Assembly (NCBI RefSeq): GCF_016811105.1
Contig: NZ_JAFBGM010000002.1
Coordinates: 1,302,001-1,366,000, forward strand
Length of the DNA stretch: 64,000 nucleotides
Origin: Aurantibacter crassamenti
Lineage (GTDB): Bacteria; Bacteroidota; Bacteroidia; Flavobacteriales; Flavobacteriaceae
Direction: 5' to 3'
The position numbers and the translations under genes were made by a program. Below are positions 1-9,622 of the stretch, piece after piece; position 1 is the stretch's first letter, and each line of letters begins with the position of its first letter. Below the pieces are notes generated by a model, which made no database searches, was not told the DNA's origin, and saw only the letters and a program-made list of their open reading frames with translations.

Positions 1-1198
1 CTGATTTATTATTATACCGCACCGGAATTATTGCATTAGCATGTAGTGTTCGTTTGAATTCAAGAATTCCGTTTTTAATAATTAACAGGTGTCTCATCAC
101 TTTAATTCCACCTGCAGTTGACCCTGCGGATCCACCAGCAAACATCAAACCAAAGAAAAATATTGTCAAAAATGGTGACCAACTAGTAAAATCAGCGGTG
201 ACAAAACCTGTGGTAGTTACTACAGCTATAATCTGAAATAAAGCATGTCTAAATGAGCTTTCAGTTTTACCCCAAACCATATAATAACCTGGAATATCAG
301 TAGTAATATGCGCGTTAAAGTAGATAACCATTGCCGTAACAATAGTAAAAACTAAAATAAGTCCGCCGTAGTAACGAAATTCTTCATCATTTAAAACACG
401 TTGCACTTTTCCTTTAAAAGCAAAATAACTCAATACAAAATTGCTTCCTGCTAAAAACATAAAAACAATAATAATGTATTGAATAACCGGCTGATCATTC
501 CAATATGCAACACTGGCATTTTTTGTAGAAAATCCACCTGTTGACAAAGTTGCTAGCGAGTGATTAATAGCATCAAAAAAGCTCATACCTGCCATTTTGA
601 GTAATAATGTTTCAGCTAAGGTATAGCCCACATAAATTAACCAAAGGCGTTTTGCGGTGTCAGTAATTCTTGGATGCAATTTATCTGCACTAGGCCCGGG
701 AGCTTCAGCTGCAAAAAGTTGCATGCCGCCAATACCTAGAAGCGGTAAAATTGCAATAGCCAGTACAATGATACCCATTCCACCAATCCAGTGTGTAAGA
801 CTTCTCCAAAACAATATTCCTTCTGGCATCGATTCAATATCATCTAAAATAGATGCACCGGTAGTTGTATAGCCAGACATAGTCTCAAAAAAAGCATTTG
901 TTACATCAGGTATTGCACCAGAAAACAAATAAGGTGTAACTCCGGAAAGCGCCATAACAAGCCAACCACAGGTTACAATAATATAACCCTCTTTTTTCTT
1001 GACTTCTTTTCTGTGATCTCTAGTATAAATCATTGCTAGAAATCCGATAAACAAGGTTGTTACTGCAGCAATAAAAATACTTAACGTTACTCCGTCTTTA
1101 TAAATGCCACTAACTAGCGTGGCCAAAAGCATAAAAAAACCATTGCAAAGTAGCAATAGCCCCATAAGGTGAACAATAATTTTTACGTTCAATCCCAT
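1..1198 (-). CDS. trkH: Trk-type potassium uptake protein TrkH (partial, C-terminus cut by window edge)
   Basis: Membrane subunit of a Trk K+ uptake system. About 399 N-terminal codons are visible; the last 90 or so residues of a usual 480-500 residue TrkH lie beyond position 1. The start at 1198 reads MGLNVKII and is followed by dense hydrophobic segments. The four pore-loop signatures of the SKT family are visible: TTTGAS near residue 111, STGGFST near 220, TTTGF near 328 and GGSAGSTAGG near 356. The start lies 2 nt after the trkA stop codon, so the regulatory subunit and the channel are transcribed together. No frameshift is visible. The family assignment is secure; the choice between Trk and Ktr naming is by convention. 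Confidence 0.93.
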   Translation of the reverse strand, partial: MGLNVKIIVHLMGLLLLCNGFFMLLATLVSGIYKDGVTLSIFIAAVTTLFIGFLAMIYTRDHRKEVKKKEGYIIVTCGWLVMALSGVTPYLFSGAIPDVTNAFFETMSGYTTTGASILDDIESMPEGILFWRSLTHWIGGMGIIVLAIAILPLLGIGGMQLFAAEAPGPSADKLHPRITDTAKRLWLIYVGYTLAETLLLKMAGMSFFDAINHSLATLSTGGFSTKNASVAYWNDQPVIQYIIIVFMFLAGSNFVLSYFAFKGKVQRVLNDEEFRYYGGLILVFTIVTAMVIYFNAHITTDIPGYYMVWGKTESSFRHALFQIIAVVTTTGFVTADFTSWSPFLTIFFFGLMFAGGSAGSTAGGIKVMRHLLIIKNGILEFKRTLHANAIIPVRYNNKS

Positions 1199-1200
1199 GT

Positions 1201-2550
1201 TTACAGAAAGAGTTTTTCAATTTTTGGTATGGCTTCAGGCAAGCAACAAACCACTACCCTATCACCAGCTTGAATAAGAAAATCACCTAAAGCAATTTTT
1301 CCTGTATCTCCACGTACCACGCCACCAATAGTTGCAGTTCTCGGAAAATTAAGTTCCCGAATAATTCGTCCTGTCACTTTAGATTTCGGTTTTACAACAA
1401 ATTCTAAAATCTCAGCATTCAAATTGTTTAAACGCATTAAAGCGACAACTTCACCCTTACGAATATGTCTAAAGATATTATTGGCAGCAAGTAATTTTTT
1501 ATTGATTAAAGTATCAATACCTATAGAGTGTGACAGTTGAAAATAATCCATATTTTCAACTAAAGCGATTGTCTTCTTAATGTTTTTAGACTTTGCGACC
1601 AAGCATGACATTATATTAGTTTCAGAATTTCCGGTAACCGCAATAAAGGCATCCATTGATTCTAAACTTTCTTCATCTAATAATTCAACATTTCTACCAT
1701 CACCATTAATAATTAAAGCATTTGGCAATAAGTCGGCAAGATCAATTGACTTTTCTTTGCTCTTTTCAACCAATTTAACATTAAACTTATTGGCACAAAG
1801 GTCTCTAGCAGTTTTAAAACCCACTTTACTTCCACCAAGAATCATGACATTCTTAATTTCTTCATTTCTTTTACCAGTAAGCTTATAAAGTTCATCTACC
1901 CCTTCTTTAGTAGTAATAAAATAAACTTGATCTCCTGGTTTGAAATTAGTATCACCACGTGGTATTAATGTACGTTGTGTACCGGTTCTCTTAAGAGCTA
2001 TTGGCATAAAATTTAGCTCCGGAAAAATCTGCGCAGCTTCTTTTACACTTTTACCTACAAATGGCGCTGATTTGGGTAAAGACACGCCTACCATAATCAA
2101 TTTGCCTTCTTCAAACTCATAGGTATCATTAAAGCCTGATTTATTCAAAAGCATTTGAATTTCAGTTGCTGCTAATTCTTCTGGTGAAATTAATTCATCA
2201 ATGCCCAATTCTTCGAACTTAATTAGCTCTTTCTTATCAACAAATTCGGTATTTGAAATTCTAGCAATTGTTCTTTTACAACCCAATTGTTTGGCCAACA
2301 TACAAAGCGTAATGTTTGTAGTTTCAGACGCCGTTACCCCAATAACCAAATCAGATTTTGAAACCTCAGCATCTAATAACAGAGAAATAGAAGTAGCATC
2401 GCCTCTTAAAACCCTAATATCTAAATGTGTGTCTGCATATGCAAGACTCTCCTTATCAGTATCAATTAAGGTAATATTCTGTGACTCATATGATAGTAAC
2501 TTCGCCAAATGAAAACCTACTTCACCAGCACCTGCTATTAAGATTTTCAT
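1201..2550 (-). CDS. trkA: Trk system potassium transporter TrkA (NAD-binding regulatory subunit)
   Basis: Cytoplasmic gating subunit that binds NAD(H)/nucleotide and controls TrkH. The 449 residues hold two tandem RCK modules. The first Rossmann fold starts at residue 1 with IAGAGEVG, the second near residue 235 with MILGGSKVG, and each is followed by an RCK_C domain, the last ending the protein. The length equals the family norm of about 450-458. It is first in a two-gene operon with trkH, 2 nt apart. A TAATTTTG -7 box lies about 100 nt upstream on the same strand. Confidence 0.95.
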   Translation of the reverse strand: MKILIAGAGEVGFHLAKLLSYESQNITLIDTDKESLAYADTHLDIRVLRGDATSISLLLDAEVSKSDLVIGVTASETTNITLCMLAKQLGCKRTIARISNTEFVDKKELIKFEELGIDELISPEELAATEIQMLLNKSGFNDTYEFEEGKLIMVGVSLPKSAPFVGKSVKEAAQIFPELNFMPIALKRTGTQRTLIPRGDTNFKPGDQVYFITTKEGVDELYKLTGKRNEEIKNVMILGGSKVGFKTARDLCANKFNVKLVEKSKEKSIDLADLLPNALIINGDGRNVELLDEESLESMDAFIAVTGNSETNIMSCLVAKSKNIKKTIALVENMDYFQLSHSIGIDTLINKKLLAANNIFRHIRKGEVVALMRLNNLNAEILEFVVKPKSKVTGRIIRELNFPRTATIGGVVRGDTGKIALGDFLIQAGDRVVVCCLPEAIPKIEKLFL

Positions 2551-2647
2551 CTTTTAAGATTGTTTATTAATATCATAGAATGTAATTACTACGTGTGTTT
2601 ATTATAGAATACAGTATAAAGCATTTCATATAATAAATTTCGAAGGC

Positions 2648-2655
2648 CAAAATTA
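2648..2655 (-). promoter_or_regulatory. Predicted -7 promoter box for trkAH
   Basis: On the minus strand this reads TAATTTTG, an exact match to the Bacteroidota -7 consensus TAnnTTTG. It is about 98 nt before the trkA start and diverges from the ubiE promoter. Position and consensus are the only support. Confidence 0.45.
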
Positions 2656-2754
2656 CGCATTTATTCGGTTGTCATTGTAAAAACCTAACTATAATAACTT
2701 GTGTTAATTCTCCTATATTCAATGTATAACAAACGTGAAATTGAGCTTATATCG

Positions 2755-2762
2755 TATCTTTG
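2755..2762 (+). promoter_or_regulatory. Predicted -7 promoter box for ubiE
   Basis: TATCTTTG matches TAnnTTTG exactly and ends 15 nt before the ubiE ATG at 2778. A transcript would begin only about 10 nt before the start codon, giving a nearly leaderless mRNA. No clear -33 element is seen. Confidence 0.55.
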
Positions 2763-2777
2763 AACCAAAATTTCTAA

Positions 2778-3506
2778 ATGGCGGATAAAGTAATTCCTTA
2801 TAAAGATTCAGATTTAGGTAAAAAAGAACAAGTAACACAAATGTTCGATACCATCTCAAAAAATTATGATGGGTTAAACCGAGTAATATCTTTTGGCATT
2901 GATATAAAATGGCGTAAACGCGTAGTTGCTATTTTAAAAATGAAAAATCCGTCTACCATATTAGACATTGCAACAGGTACAGGAGATTTGGCCATTAATT
3001 TAGTTCAGACAGGTGCTGAAAAAATAATTGGTCTTGATATTTCGCCAGGTATGCTTGAAGTTGGAAAAGAAAAAATATCAGCAAAAAATCTTGACAAAAA
3101 AGTTGAAATGATTTTAGGAGATAGTGAAAACCTACCTTTTGAAGAAAATACATTTGATGCAATCACAGTTGCTTTTGGAGTTAGAAATTTTGAGAATTTA
3201 GAAAAAGGATTGCAAGAAATATTACGCGTTCTAAAACCTAACGGAACATTTATAGTTCTTGAAACCTCTGTACCCACTAAGTTTCCGTTTAAACAAGGGT
3301 ATAAATTCTATACAAAATACATACTACCAACCATAGGTAGAATCTTTTCAAAAGATACATCAGCCTATGCGTACCTATGTGAATCTGCTTCAATTTTTCC
3401 ACATGGTGAAGATTTCAACAATATTTTAAGAAAAACAGGGTTTATAGGTGTAGAGAATAAGCCTCAAACATTTGGGGTTGCGTCAATTTATGTTGCCACA
3501 AAATAG
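2778..3506 (+). CDS. ubiE: Demethylmenaquinone methyltransferase (MenG/UbiE)
   Basis: SAM-dependent C-methyltransferase catalysing the last step of menaquinone synthesis (demethylmenaquinone to menaquinone). The 242-residue protein has the expected family length. Motif I of the methyltransferase fold is LDIATGTGD near residue 62, followed by GLDISPGML and the UbiE signature FGVRNFE. Menaquinone is the usual quinone of Flavobacteriaceae, so the menG role is the likely one. The stop codon is 4 nt before the porT start, which suggests co-transcription. Confidence 0.95.
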   Translation: MADKVIPYKDSDLGKKEQVTQMFDTISKNYDGLNRVISFGIDIKWRKRVVAILKMKNPSTILDIATGTGDLAINLVQTGAEKIIGLDISPGMLEVGKEKISAKNLDKKVEMILGDSENLPFEENTFDAITVAFGVRNFENLEKGLQEILRVLKPNGTFIVLETSVPTKFPFKQGYKFYTKYILPTIGRIFSKDTSAYAYLCESASIFPHGEDFNNILRKTGFIGVENKPQTFGVASIYVATK

Positions 3507-3510
3507 ATCA

Positions 3511-4230
3511 ATGAAATACTTTGTTTTTATATTATTTGGCGCTTTGTTAATGTGCCAACCTTTAACAGCCCAGTTTAAAGAAAACCCAATTATTAATTTA
3601 GAGAACAAAGACAAAAAGTTCTTAAACTACGGGTATTTCTTAGGATTTAATCAATATGATTTTAAATTCGATTACACCAACGATAGAGGTACTAATTTAA
3701 CCGATATTTTAGTAGACAAGTCAATGGGTTTTAATGTAGGTTTGATTGGTGAAATGAACATCAATGAGTTTGTTGATATACGTTTTGAACCAGGATTACA
3801 TTATACATCTAGAACTTTAGGTTTCCCAGGATTTGACAATACAGACGAAGGAAGAAGAAATGCATTTAGAGAAGTTAAGTCTACCTATATTAATTTTCCT
3901 ATTTTACTTAAATTAAGCACCAGACGTTTTGGCAACTGGAAACCATTTTTAATCGGTGGTTTTTCAAGAACCTTAAATTTAGGAAGTAACGAAACTAGTT
4001 TAGATGATAATCTTGCTGGTACTTTTAGAATGAAAAAATGGGTGAATAATTATGAAATGGGCTTCGGCATAGATTTCTATTTAGAATACTTCAAATTTAC
4101 CCCATCAATACGTGGTGTGTTTGCAATAAATGATGAATTGGTTCGTGATAAAGACGCTAATAGTCCATGGACAGGCAACGTTGACGCAATGCGTTCTCGT
4201 GGTTTATTTATCAACTTTACTTTTGAATAG
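3511..4230 (+). CDS. porT: PorT-like outer membrane protein (type IX secretion)
   Basis: A 239-residue exported protein with a clear signal peptide (MKYFVFILFGALLMCQPLTAQ, cut after AQ) followed by a beta-rich body of the PorT outer-membrane-barrel type. The start at 3511 is preferred over an in-frame start at 3472 because the signal peptide begins here and the upstream part overlaps ubiE. PorT is a component of the type IX secretion system that exports adhesins and enzymes in gliding Bacteroidota, and location directly after ubiE is, as I recall, common in flavobacteria. Gliding genes gldB and gldC elsewhere in the window agree with this. Assignment as PorT rather than another PorT-family barrel rests on context and overall look. 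Confidence 0.78.
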   Translation: MKYFVFILFGALLMCQPLTAQFKENPIINLENKDKKFLNYGYFLGFNQYDFKFDYTNDRGTNLTDILVDKSMGFNVGLIGEMNINEFVDIRFEPGLHYTSRTLGFPGFDNTDEGRRNAFREVKSTYINFPILLKLSTRRFGNWKPFLIGGFSRTLNLGSNETSLDDNLAGTFRMKKWVNNYEMGFGIDFYLEYFKFTPSIRGVFAINDELVRDKDANSPWTGNVDAMRSRGLFINFTFE

Positions 4231-4231
4231 T

Positions 4232-4954
4232 CTACCCTCTTCTAATTTCACTTAAAAATATTGCAGCTGCAGTAGCTACATTTAAACTTTCTGTAGTTGA
4301 ATTTCCGAAATGTGGAATGCTAATTCTTTGGCTGCATAATGCTTCTATTTCTTTTGAAACACCATTTGCTTCATTGCCCATTACAAGAATACCTGTGTTG
4401 TTGAATTTTTGCTGATAGCAGCTTTCGCCATCCATAAAAGTTCCACATATAAGCACTTTCGCATCTTTTAAAATTTTAGGTAAATTATCATAAACAATAT
4501 TGATTCTTGAAATAGAACCCATAGTTGCTTGTAAAACTTTTGGGTTGTAACAATCAACAGTATTTGGTGAACAAAGTAAATTACGTATCCCAAACCAATC
4601 ACAAAGTCTTATTATAGTGCCTAAATTACCAGGGTCAGAAACACCGTCAAGCGCAATAACCCAATTTGAAAAATCAATTGTTTTAGTTTCAGGAATTCTA
4701 AAAATACCTAAAACTTTATTAGGCGTTTTCAAATTACTCATTTGGTTTAACTCTTTTTCAGTAATTTGTTGAACCGTTGATTCATCCGCAGAAAAAAGAG
4801 ATGGATCAGTTGAATAAACTTGATAACATTGTATATCAGATTTCAATAATTCTTTTACAGTCTTTACACCTTCAACTACAAAAAGTGAATGTTGATTTCG
4901 GTACTTTTTTTGTAGTAGACTTTTTATAAGTTTTATTTGGCTTTTAACAACCAT
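4232..4954 (-). CDS. TrmH/SpoU family RNA 2'-O-methyltransferase
   Basis: A SPOUT-class methyltransferase that places 2'-O-methyl groups on rRNA or tRNA; the target nucleotide cannot be told from sequence. The N-terminal third resembles the SpoU substrate-binding domain (MVVKSQIKLIKSL start, basic). The catalytic knot motifs are clear: DPGNLGTIIRL in the middle, GNEANGVSKEI, and ESLNVATAAAIFLSEI at the C-terminus. The start at 4954 gives 240 residues; an upstream in-frame start at 4990 would intrude on the tamL promoter. It is convergent with porT (1 nt between stops) and divergent from tamL with only 27 nt between start codons. Confidence 0.9.
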   Translation of the reverse strand: MVVKSQIKLIKSLLQKKYRNQHSLFVVEGVKTVKELLKSDIQCYQVYSTDPSLFSADESTVQQITEKELNQMSNLKTPNKVLGIFRIPETKTIDFSNWVIALDGVSDPGNLGTIIRLCDWFGIRNLLCSPNTVDCYNPKVLQATMGSISRINIVYDNLPKILKDAKVLICGTFMDGESCYQQKFNNTGILVMGNEANGVSKEIEALCSQRISIPHFGNSTTESLNVATAAAIFLSEIRRG

Positions 4955-4964
4955 GCAAATAATG

Positions 4965-4972
4965 TATTTTTG
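4965..4972 (+). promoter_or_regulatory. Predicted -7 promoter box for tamL
   Basis: TATTTTTG matches the TAnnTTTG consensus and ends 9 nt before the tamL ATG at 4982. Initiation 5-8 nt downstream would give a leaderless or nearly leaderless mRNA. The box lies inside the 27-nt gap between two divergent start codons. Confidence 0.5.
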
Positions 4973-4981
4973 ATTTCTAAT

Positions 4982-7585
4982 ATGTGGCACCCCTTATGTT
5001 CTAGAGATAACATTGCTAAAATAAGTCTATTATTTTTAGCTATAGTCTTGGCTTCATGTAATACCTTAAAACGTGTTGATGATAATGAACTTTTAATTAC
5101 CAAAAACACAATCTACGTTGACAGCCTTAAAATTGGTAATGAAGACATTAATAGCTTACTAGTTCAAAAACCAAATAGTGCTTTACTAGGTTATCCTCTA
5201 CGACTTAACTTATACAATCTTGCAAAAAAAAATCCTGATTCTTCATTTCAGACATGGTTGCATAAAAATGATAAAAGAGAACAGCGTTTAAATAAACTAC
5301 TCTCTAAAAAGCAAGTTCGTAGACTAGGCGAATCTTTTTTAGTAAAAGGCGTAAATGATTGGCTGAAAAAAATAGGAGAGCCACCGGCAATTCTAGACAC
5401 TACGCAATCCCAAAGATCATTAACTAGACTAAACGCTTATTATCACAGTAAAGGCTATTTCAATAATACAGGTAACTTCACCATTGATAGCTTACCAAAA
5501 AAGAAACGAATTGGGGTAAACTATAATATCAATTTAGGTAAACCCTATATGATTGATACCTTATCTCAAAAGATTAGTTCACCAGCATTAGATTCAATTT
5601 ATCGTTTACATACATCTAATTCTTATGTAGTACCGGGTGAAAAATTCGACATAGACAATTTCAACAATGAACGAGAACGATTAACTACCTTATTCAGAAA
5701 TACGGGTATTTATAATTTTCAAGAAAGCTCTATTTCATATACCATTGAACGTGATACAGCGGTTGCAAAAGACGATCAAGGAATGGAGATTCAATTAAAC
5801 ATTGATGATTTACGAAGAAGAGGAGAAGGCGCAACTACCACCTCAAAATATGAGGTACACCGTTTTAAAGACATCAACATTCATACTGATTATGATTTTA
5901 ATAGCACAGCTACCGAAAAATTTATACGCTATGAAGATTACACCATATATTATAGAGGCAAATTACGATTCAAACCAAAAACCTTAGCTAACGCAATATT
6001 TTTTAAAACAGATAGCATCTATAGAGATATTGACCGTGTTCGTACCTACAGACAAATTGCGAATCTCAATGTATTTCGATACCCAACAATTTCTTATGCC
6101 CAAGATCCGAATAAACCAACCGACCTAACTGCAAATATTTATTTACAGGCTAGACCAAAATATTCTTTAGGTTCTGATTTTGACATCAATCACTCAAACA
6201 TTCAAAGAGTAGGTTTAGCGTATAGTCCGTCTTTACAAGCAAGAAATATTTTTAAAGGCGCTGAAAACCTGAGTTTAACGGGCCGTTTAAGTATTGGTAA
6301 TTCACGTGATGAGTCTATCAGTGACAAGCAATTTTTTAATATTTTAGAATTTGGTGCCGATCTCAATTTAAATTTTCCTAGAATATGGCTACCATTTATT
6401 AATACGGATAAAATAATACCAAGCTATACACTACCACGAACTAGGATGTCAATTGGTGCTACCGCTCAACAAAATATTGGTTTAGACAAACAAACTTTCA
6501 ACACCGTTTTGGGGTATAACTGGACCCCTTCTGACTTAAAAAAACACAACCTTGAACTATTGAATGTTCAATTTGTACGCAATGTCAACCAAGAACGATT
6601 CTTTAATGTGTACACCAATTCATTTTCCACATTAAATGATATAGCTACAGATGATAGCTCATTTGATTATAGGGCTGTAGCACCAGAACTTTTTGAATCT
6701 CCTGACGGAACAAATGATCCGAATTTATTAATTCCAGATGGCGCAAATGAATTTATTTCTCAAATCGAAAATGGAACCTTAAATAGCACTACAGAAGATT
6801 TTATTGATGTTAATAGAATCAAAGAAAGACGAGACCGACTTACACAAAACAACCTGATTTTTGCAAGCAATTACACATTTAATTTAACCAACAGATCTGA
6901 TGTTACTGACAATCAGTTTTATTCGTTTCGTTTTAAGGTTGAAAGTGCCGGAAATTTACTGTCTGGCCTATCCTATTTATTTCCATTTAATGAAGATGAC
7001 AATGGTAATTTATTGGTTTTCAATGTACCCTATTCGCAATACATAAAAACAGAATTTGATTATGTAAAGTATTGGGATCTTACAAAATCGCAAGTAATAG
7101 CTCTTAGAACTTTCTTTGGTATCGCTGTACCCTATGGCAATGCAGACAACATACCTTTTGTACGTAGTTATTTTGCAGGTGGCTCAAATGATATTAGAGC
7201 TTGGACCCCTTATTCTCTTGGGCCAGGACGCGTCGATGCTATAAATGACTTTAATGAAGCTAATTTAAAAATAGCAGCAAGTCTAGAATATCGATTTCCT
7301 ATAGTTGGAGATATTAATGGAGCCCTTTTTGCTGATGCAGGTAATATTTGGAATGTTTTTGATAATGTAGAAGATCCTGATGCGACATTTAATGGAATTA
7401 GCTCTTTAGCTGACATAGCACTAGGCACAGGTTTTGGAGTTCGGTATGATTTCACCTACTTCTTATTTCGATTAGACCTTGGTTTCAAAACTTATAATCC
7501 AGCCGAAGAGGTATCAAAACGTTGGTTTAGAGACTACAATTTTGCGAATTCCGTACTTCAGATCGGTATCAATTATCCTTTTTAG
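4982..7585 (+). CDS. tamL: Translocation and assembly module lipoprotein TamL (BamA/TamA family)
   Basis: An 867-residue outer membrane protein of the Omp85 superfamily. The start at 4982 (MWHPLCSRDN) leads into a hydrophobic segment ending in the lipobox LASC, so the protein is lipidated, the feature that separates Bacteroidota TamL from proteobacterial TamA. Residues about 60-400 form POTRA-like repeats; the C-terminal half is a 16-strand barrel with an FxGGxxDIRAW-type motif (YFAGGSNDIRAW) and a terminal beta-strand ending in F. The family inserts barrel proteins with a TamB partner, not seen here. An in-frame start at 4937 was rejected because it lies upstream of the -7 box and weakens the signal peptide. 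Confidence 0.88.
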   Translation: MWHPLCSRDNIAKISLLFLAIVLASCNTLKRVDDNELLITKNTIYVDSLKIGNEDINSLLVQKPNSALLGYPLRLNLYNLAKKNPDSSFQTWLHKNDKREQRLNKLLSKKQVRRLGESFLVKGVNDWLKKIGEPPAILDTTQSQRSLTRLNAYYHSKGYFNNTGNFTIDSLPKKKRIGVNYNINLGKPYMIDTLSQKISSPALDSIYRLHTSNSYVVPGEKFDIDNFNNERERLTTLFRNTGIYNFQESSISYTIERDTAVAKDDQGMEIQLNIDDLRRRGEGATTTSKYEVHRFKDINIHTDYDFNSTATEKFIRYEDYTIYYRGKLRFKPKTLANAIFFKTDSIYRDIDRVRTYRQIANLNVFRYPTISYAQDPNKPTDLTANIYLQARPKYSLGSDFDINHSNIQRVGLAYSPSLQARNIFKGAENLSLTGRLSIGNSRDESISDKQFFNILEFGADLNLNFPRIWLPFINTDKIIPSYTLPRTRMSIGATAQQNIGLDKQTFNTVLGYNWTPSDLKKHNLELLNVQFVRNVNQERFFNVYTNSFSTLNDIATDDSSFDYRAVAPELFESPDGTNDPNLLIPDGANEFISQIENGTLNSTTEDFIDVNRIKERRDRLTQNNLIFASNYTFNLTNRSDVTDNQFYSFRFKVESAGNLLSGLSYLFPFNEDDNGNLLVFNVPYSQYIKTEFDYVKYWDLTKSQVIALRTFFGIAVPYGNADNIPFVRSYFAGGSNDIRAWTPYSLGPGRVDAINDFNEANLKIAASLEYRFPIVGDINGALFADAGNIWNVFDNVEDPDATFNGISSLADIALGTGFGVRYDFTYFLFRLDLGFKTYNPAEEVSKRWFRDYNFANSVLQIGINYPF

Positions 7586-7614
7586 CTATTCGTGTCTAAA
7601 GCTAAATATTTTAT

Positions 7615-7622
7615 TACATTTG
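7615..7622 (+). promoter_or_regulatory. Predicted -7 promoter box for fba
   Basis: TACATTTG matches TAnnTTTG exactly and lies 27 nt before the fba ATG at 7650, so the predicted leader is about 20 nt. No clear -33 element is seen. Confidence 0.5.
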
Positions 7623-7649
7623 TCGCTTAACAAAAAAGATAAAAAACAT

Positions 7650-8717
7650 ATGTCCCACAATATTAAGGCGGGTGTAGCCACAGGAGATGAAGTACAAGCA
7701 ATTTTCAATTATGCTAAAGAAAAGGGATTTGCCCTTCCTGCAGTAAATGTAATCGGATCAGACACTATTAATGGTGTTTTAGAAACGGCTGCTAGTTTAA
7801 ATGCGCCAGTAATTATTCAGTTCTCAAATGGTGGAGCTCAATTTAATGCTGGTAAAGGACTTTCAAACGAAGGCCAAAAAGCAGCTGTTGCAGGTGCTGT
7901 TGCAGGTGCAAAACATGTACATGAATTGGCAGAAGCCTATGGTGCTACTGTGATTTTACATACAGACCATTGCGCTAAAAAATTATTACCTTGGATAGAT
8001 GGACTTTTAGATGCTAGTGAAAAACATTTTGCTGCAACTGGCAAGTCTTTATTCAGTTCTCATATGATTGACCTTTCTGAAGAGCCAATTGAAGAGAATA
8101 TTGAAATCTGCAAGACCTACCTTGAGCGCATGAGCAAAATGGGAATGACTCTTGAAATTGAACTTGGTATTACAGGTGGTGAAGAAGATGGTGTTGACAA
8201 CTCAGATGTAGATGATTCTAAATTATATACTCAACCAGAAGAAGTTGCTTACGCTTATGAAGAACTTTCTAAAGTAAGTCCTAAGTTCACAATTGCAGCA
8301 GCTTTCGGAAATGTTCATGGGGTGTACAAGCCAGGTAACGTGAAATTGACTCCGAAAATATTGAAAAATTCTCAAGAATTTATTTCAGAAAAATATGGCG
8401 TTGAGCACAATCATATTGATTTTGTTTTTCACGGTGGATCAGGATCAACAGTTGAAGAAATTAGAGAAGGTATCAGCTACGGCGTAATTAAAATGAATAT
8501 TGACACAGACTTACAATATGCATTTCTTGCAGGTGTAAGAGATTATGTTCAAGACAAAAAAGATTATCTTCAAGGTCAAATAGGGAACCCTAATGGTGCA
8601 GATGAGCCTAACAAAAAATATTATGATCCACGTGTTTGGTTACGCGAAGGAGAAAAAACTTTTGTTGCGCGCTTAAAAAAGGCCTTTGAAGATCTTAACA
8701 ATATCGATACATTATAA
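7650..8717 (+). CDS. fbaA: Class II fructose-bisphosphate aldolase
   Basis: Zinc-dependent cleavage of fructose 1,6-bisphosphate to dihydroxyacetone phosphate and glyceraldehyde 3-phosphate in glycolysis, and the reverse in gluconeogenesis. From the ATG at 7650 the protein has 355 residues, the size of the long (E. coli FbaA-like) class IIa type. Metal-ligand and phosphate motifs are visible: HTDHCAKK, ELGITGGEEDG, GNVHGVYKPGNV and FHGGSGS. A longer reading frame from 7479 overlaps tamL and has no homology before MSHN. It is followed by accD after a 44 nt gap without a terminator, so the two are probably co-transcribed. Confidence 0.96.
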   Translation: MSHNIKAGVATGDEVQAIFNYAKEKGFALPAVNVIGSDTINGVLETAASLNAPVIIQFSNGGAQFNAGKGLSNEGQKAAVAGAVAGAKHVHELAEAYGATVILHTDHCAKKLLPWIDGLLDASEKHFAATGKSLFSSHMIDLSEEPIEENIEICKTYLERMSKMGMTLEIELGITGGEEDGVDNSDVDDSKLYTQPEEVAYAYEELSKVSPKFTIAAAFGNVHGVYKPGNVKLTPKILKNSQEFISEKYGVEHNHIDFVFHGGSGSTVEEIREGISYGVIKMNIDTDLQYAFLAGVRDYVQDKKDYLQGQIGNPNGADEPNKKYYDPRVWLREGEKTFVARLKKAFEDLNNIDTL

Positions 8718-8761
8718 TCACATAGGATTTCCCAAACAATATAACCCTAAATATGGATAAT

Positions 8762-9622
8762 ATGTCGTCGTGGTTTAAAAGGAAGGAAAAAGGAATACAG
8801 ACTGCTACTGAAGAAAAGAAAGACACTCCCAAAGGTTTGTGGTACAAATCACCTACCGGAAAAATTGTTGAATCTGAAGTATTAGCTCAAAATTTTTATG
8901 TTAGTCCTGAAGATGATTACCATGTCAGAATCGGTAGTAAAGAATACTTTGAAATACTTTTTGATGATAATAAATTCAAAGAGCTAGACGCTAAGTTAAC
9001 ATCTAAAGATCCATTAAAATTTGTGGATACTAAGAAATATTCTGAGCGTTTAAAAGCTGCCGAGAAAAAAACTGGCTTAAAAGATGCCATTAGAACTGGT
9101 GTTGGCAAGTCATTAGGTAAAGATATAGTTATCTCTTGTATGGACTTTGCTTTTATTGGTGGATCTATGGGAAGTGTGGTTGGAGAAAAAATTGCACGAG
9201 CCATTGATTATTCAATTAAAAAGAAGATTCCTTTTCTGCTAATTTCAAAATCAGGCGGTGCAAGAATGATGGAGGCTGCATTATCACTAATGCAATTAGC
9301 TAAAACATCAGCTAAATTAGCACAGTTATCTGAAGCTGGTATTCCATACATTTCACTATGTACAGACCCAACAACGGGTGGTACAACCGCGTCATATGCC
9401 ATGCTAGGTGATATTAATATTGCCGAACCTGGTGCTTTGATAGGTTTTGCTGGGCCAAGAGTTGTGAAAGATACAACTGGTAAAGATTTACCTCCAGGGT
9501 TTCAATCGGCAGAATTCGTAAAGGAACACGGTTTTCTTGATTTTATCGTTCATCGTAAAGACCTTAAAACGAAGGTTAATCAATATATTGATTTAATTCA
9601 AAACAATCCTATTCGTAAATAA
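8762..9622 (+). CDS. accD: Acetyl-CoA carboxylase carboxyltransferase subunit beta, zinc ribbon degenerate
   Basis: Beta half of the carboxyltransferase that moves a carboxyl group from carboxybiotin to acetyl-CoA, giving malonyl-CoA for fatty acid synthesis. The crotonase-like core is intact, with SGGARMMEA and the [19 protein letters not shown] segment typical of AccD. The N-terminal zinc ribbon has lost its ligands: aligned on the E. coli protein, the first Cys is Ser30, the second falls in a gap or Gly33, and the last two are Ser48 and Asp51. The start at 8762 (MSSWFKR) resembles related proteins; 8753 ([10 protein letters not shown]) is equally open. The length of 286 is normal. Confidence 0.95.
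   Translation: MSSWFKRKEKGIQTATEEKKDTPKGLWYKSPTGKIVESEVLAQNFYVSPEDDYHVRIGSKEYFEILFDDNKFKELDAKLTSKDPLKFVDTKKYSERLKAAEKKTGLKDAIRTGVGKSLGKDIVISCMDFAFIGGSMGSVVGEKIARAIDYSIKKKIPFLLISKSGGARMMEAALSLMQLAKTSAKLAQLSEAGIPYISLCTDPTTGGTTASYAMLGDINIAEPGALIGFAGPRVVKDTTGKDLPPGFQSAEFVKEHGFLDFIVHRKDLKTKVNQYIDLIQNNPIRK

Noticed and set aside
1-1198. Truncated pseudogene of trkH
   Set aside because: The frame is open to the window edge with all pore motifs; it is cut by the window, not by mutation.
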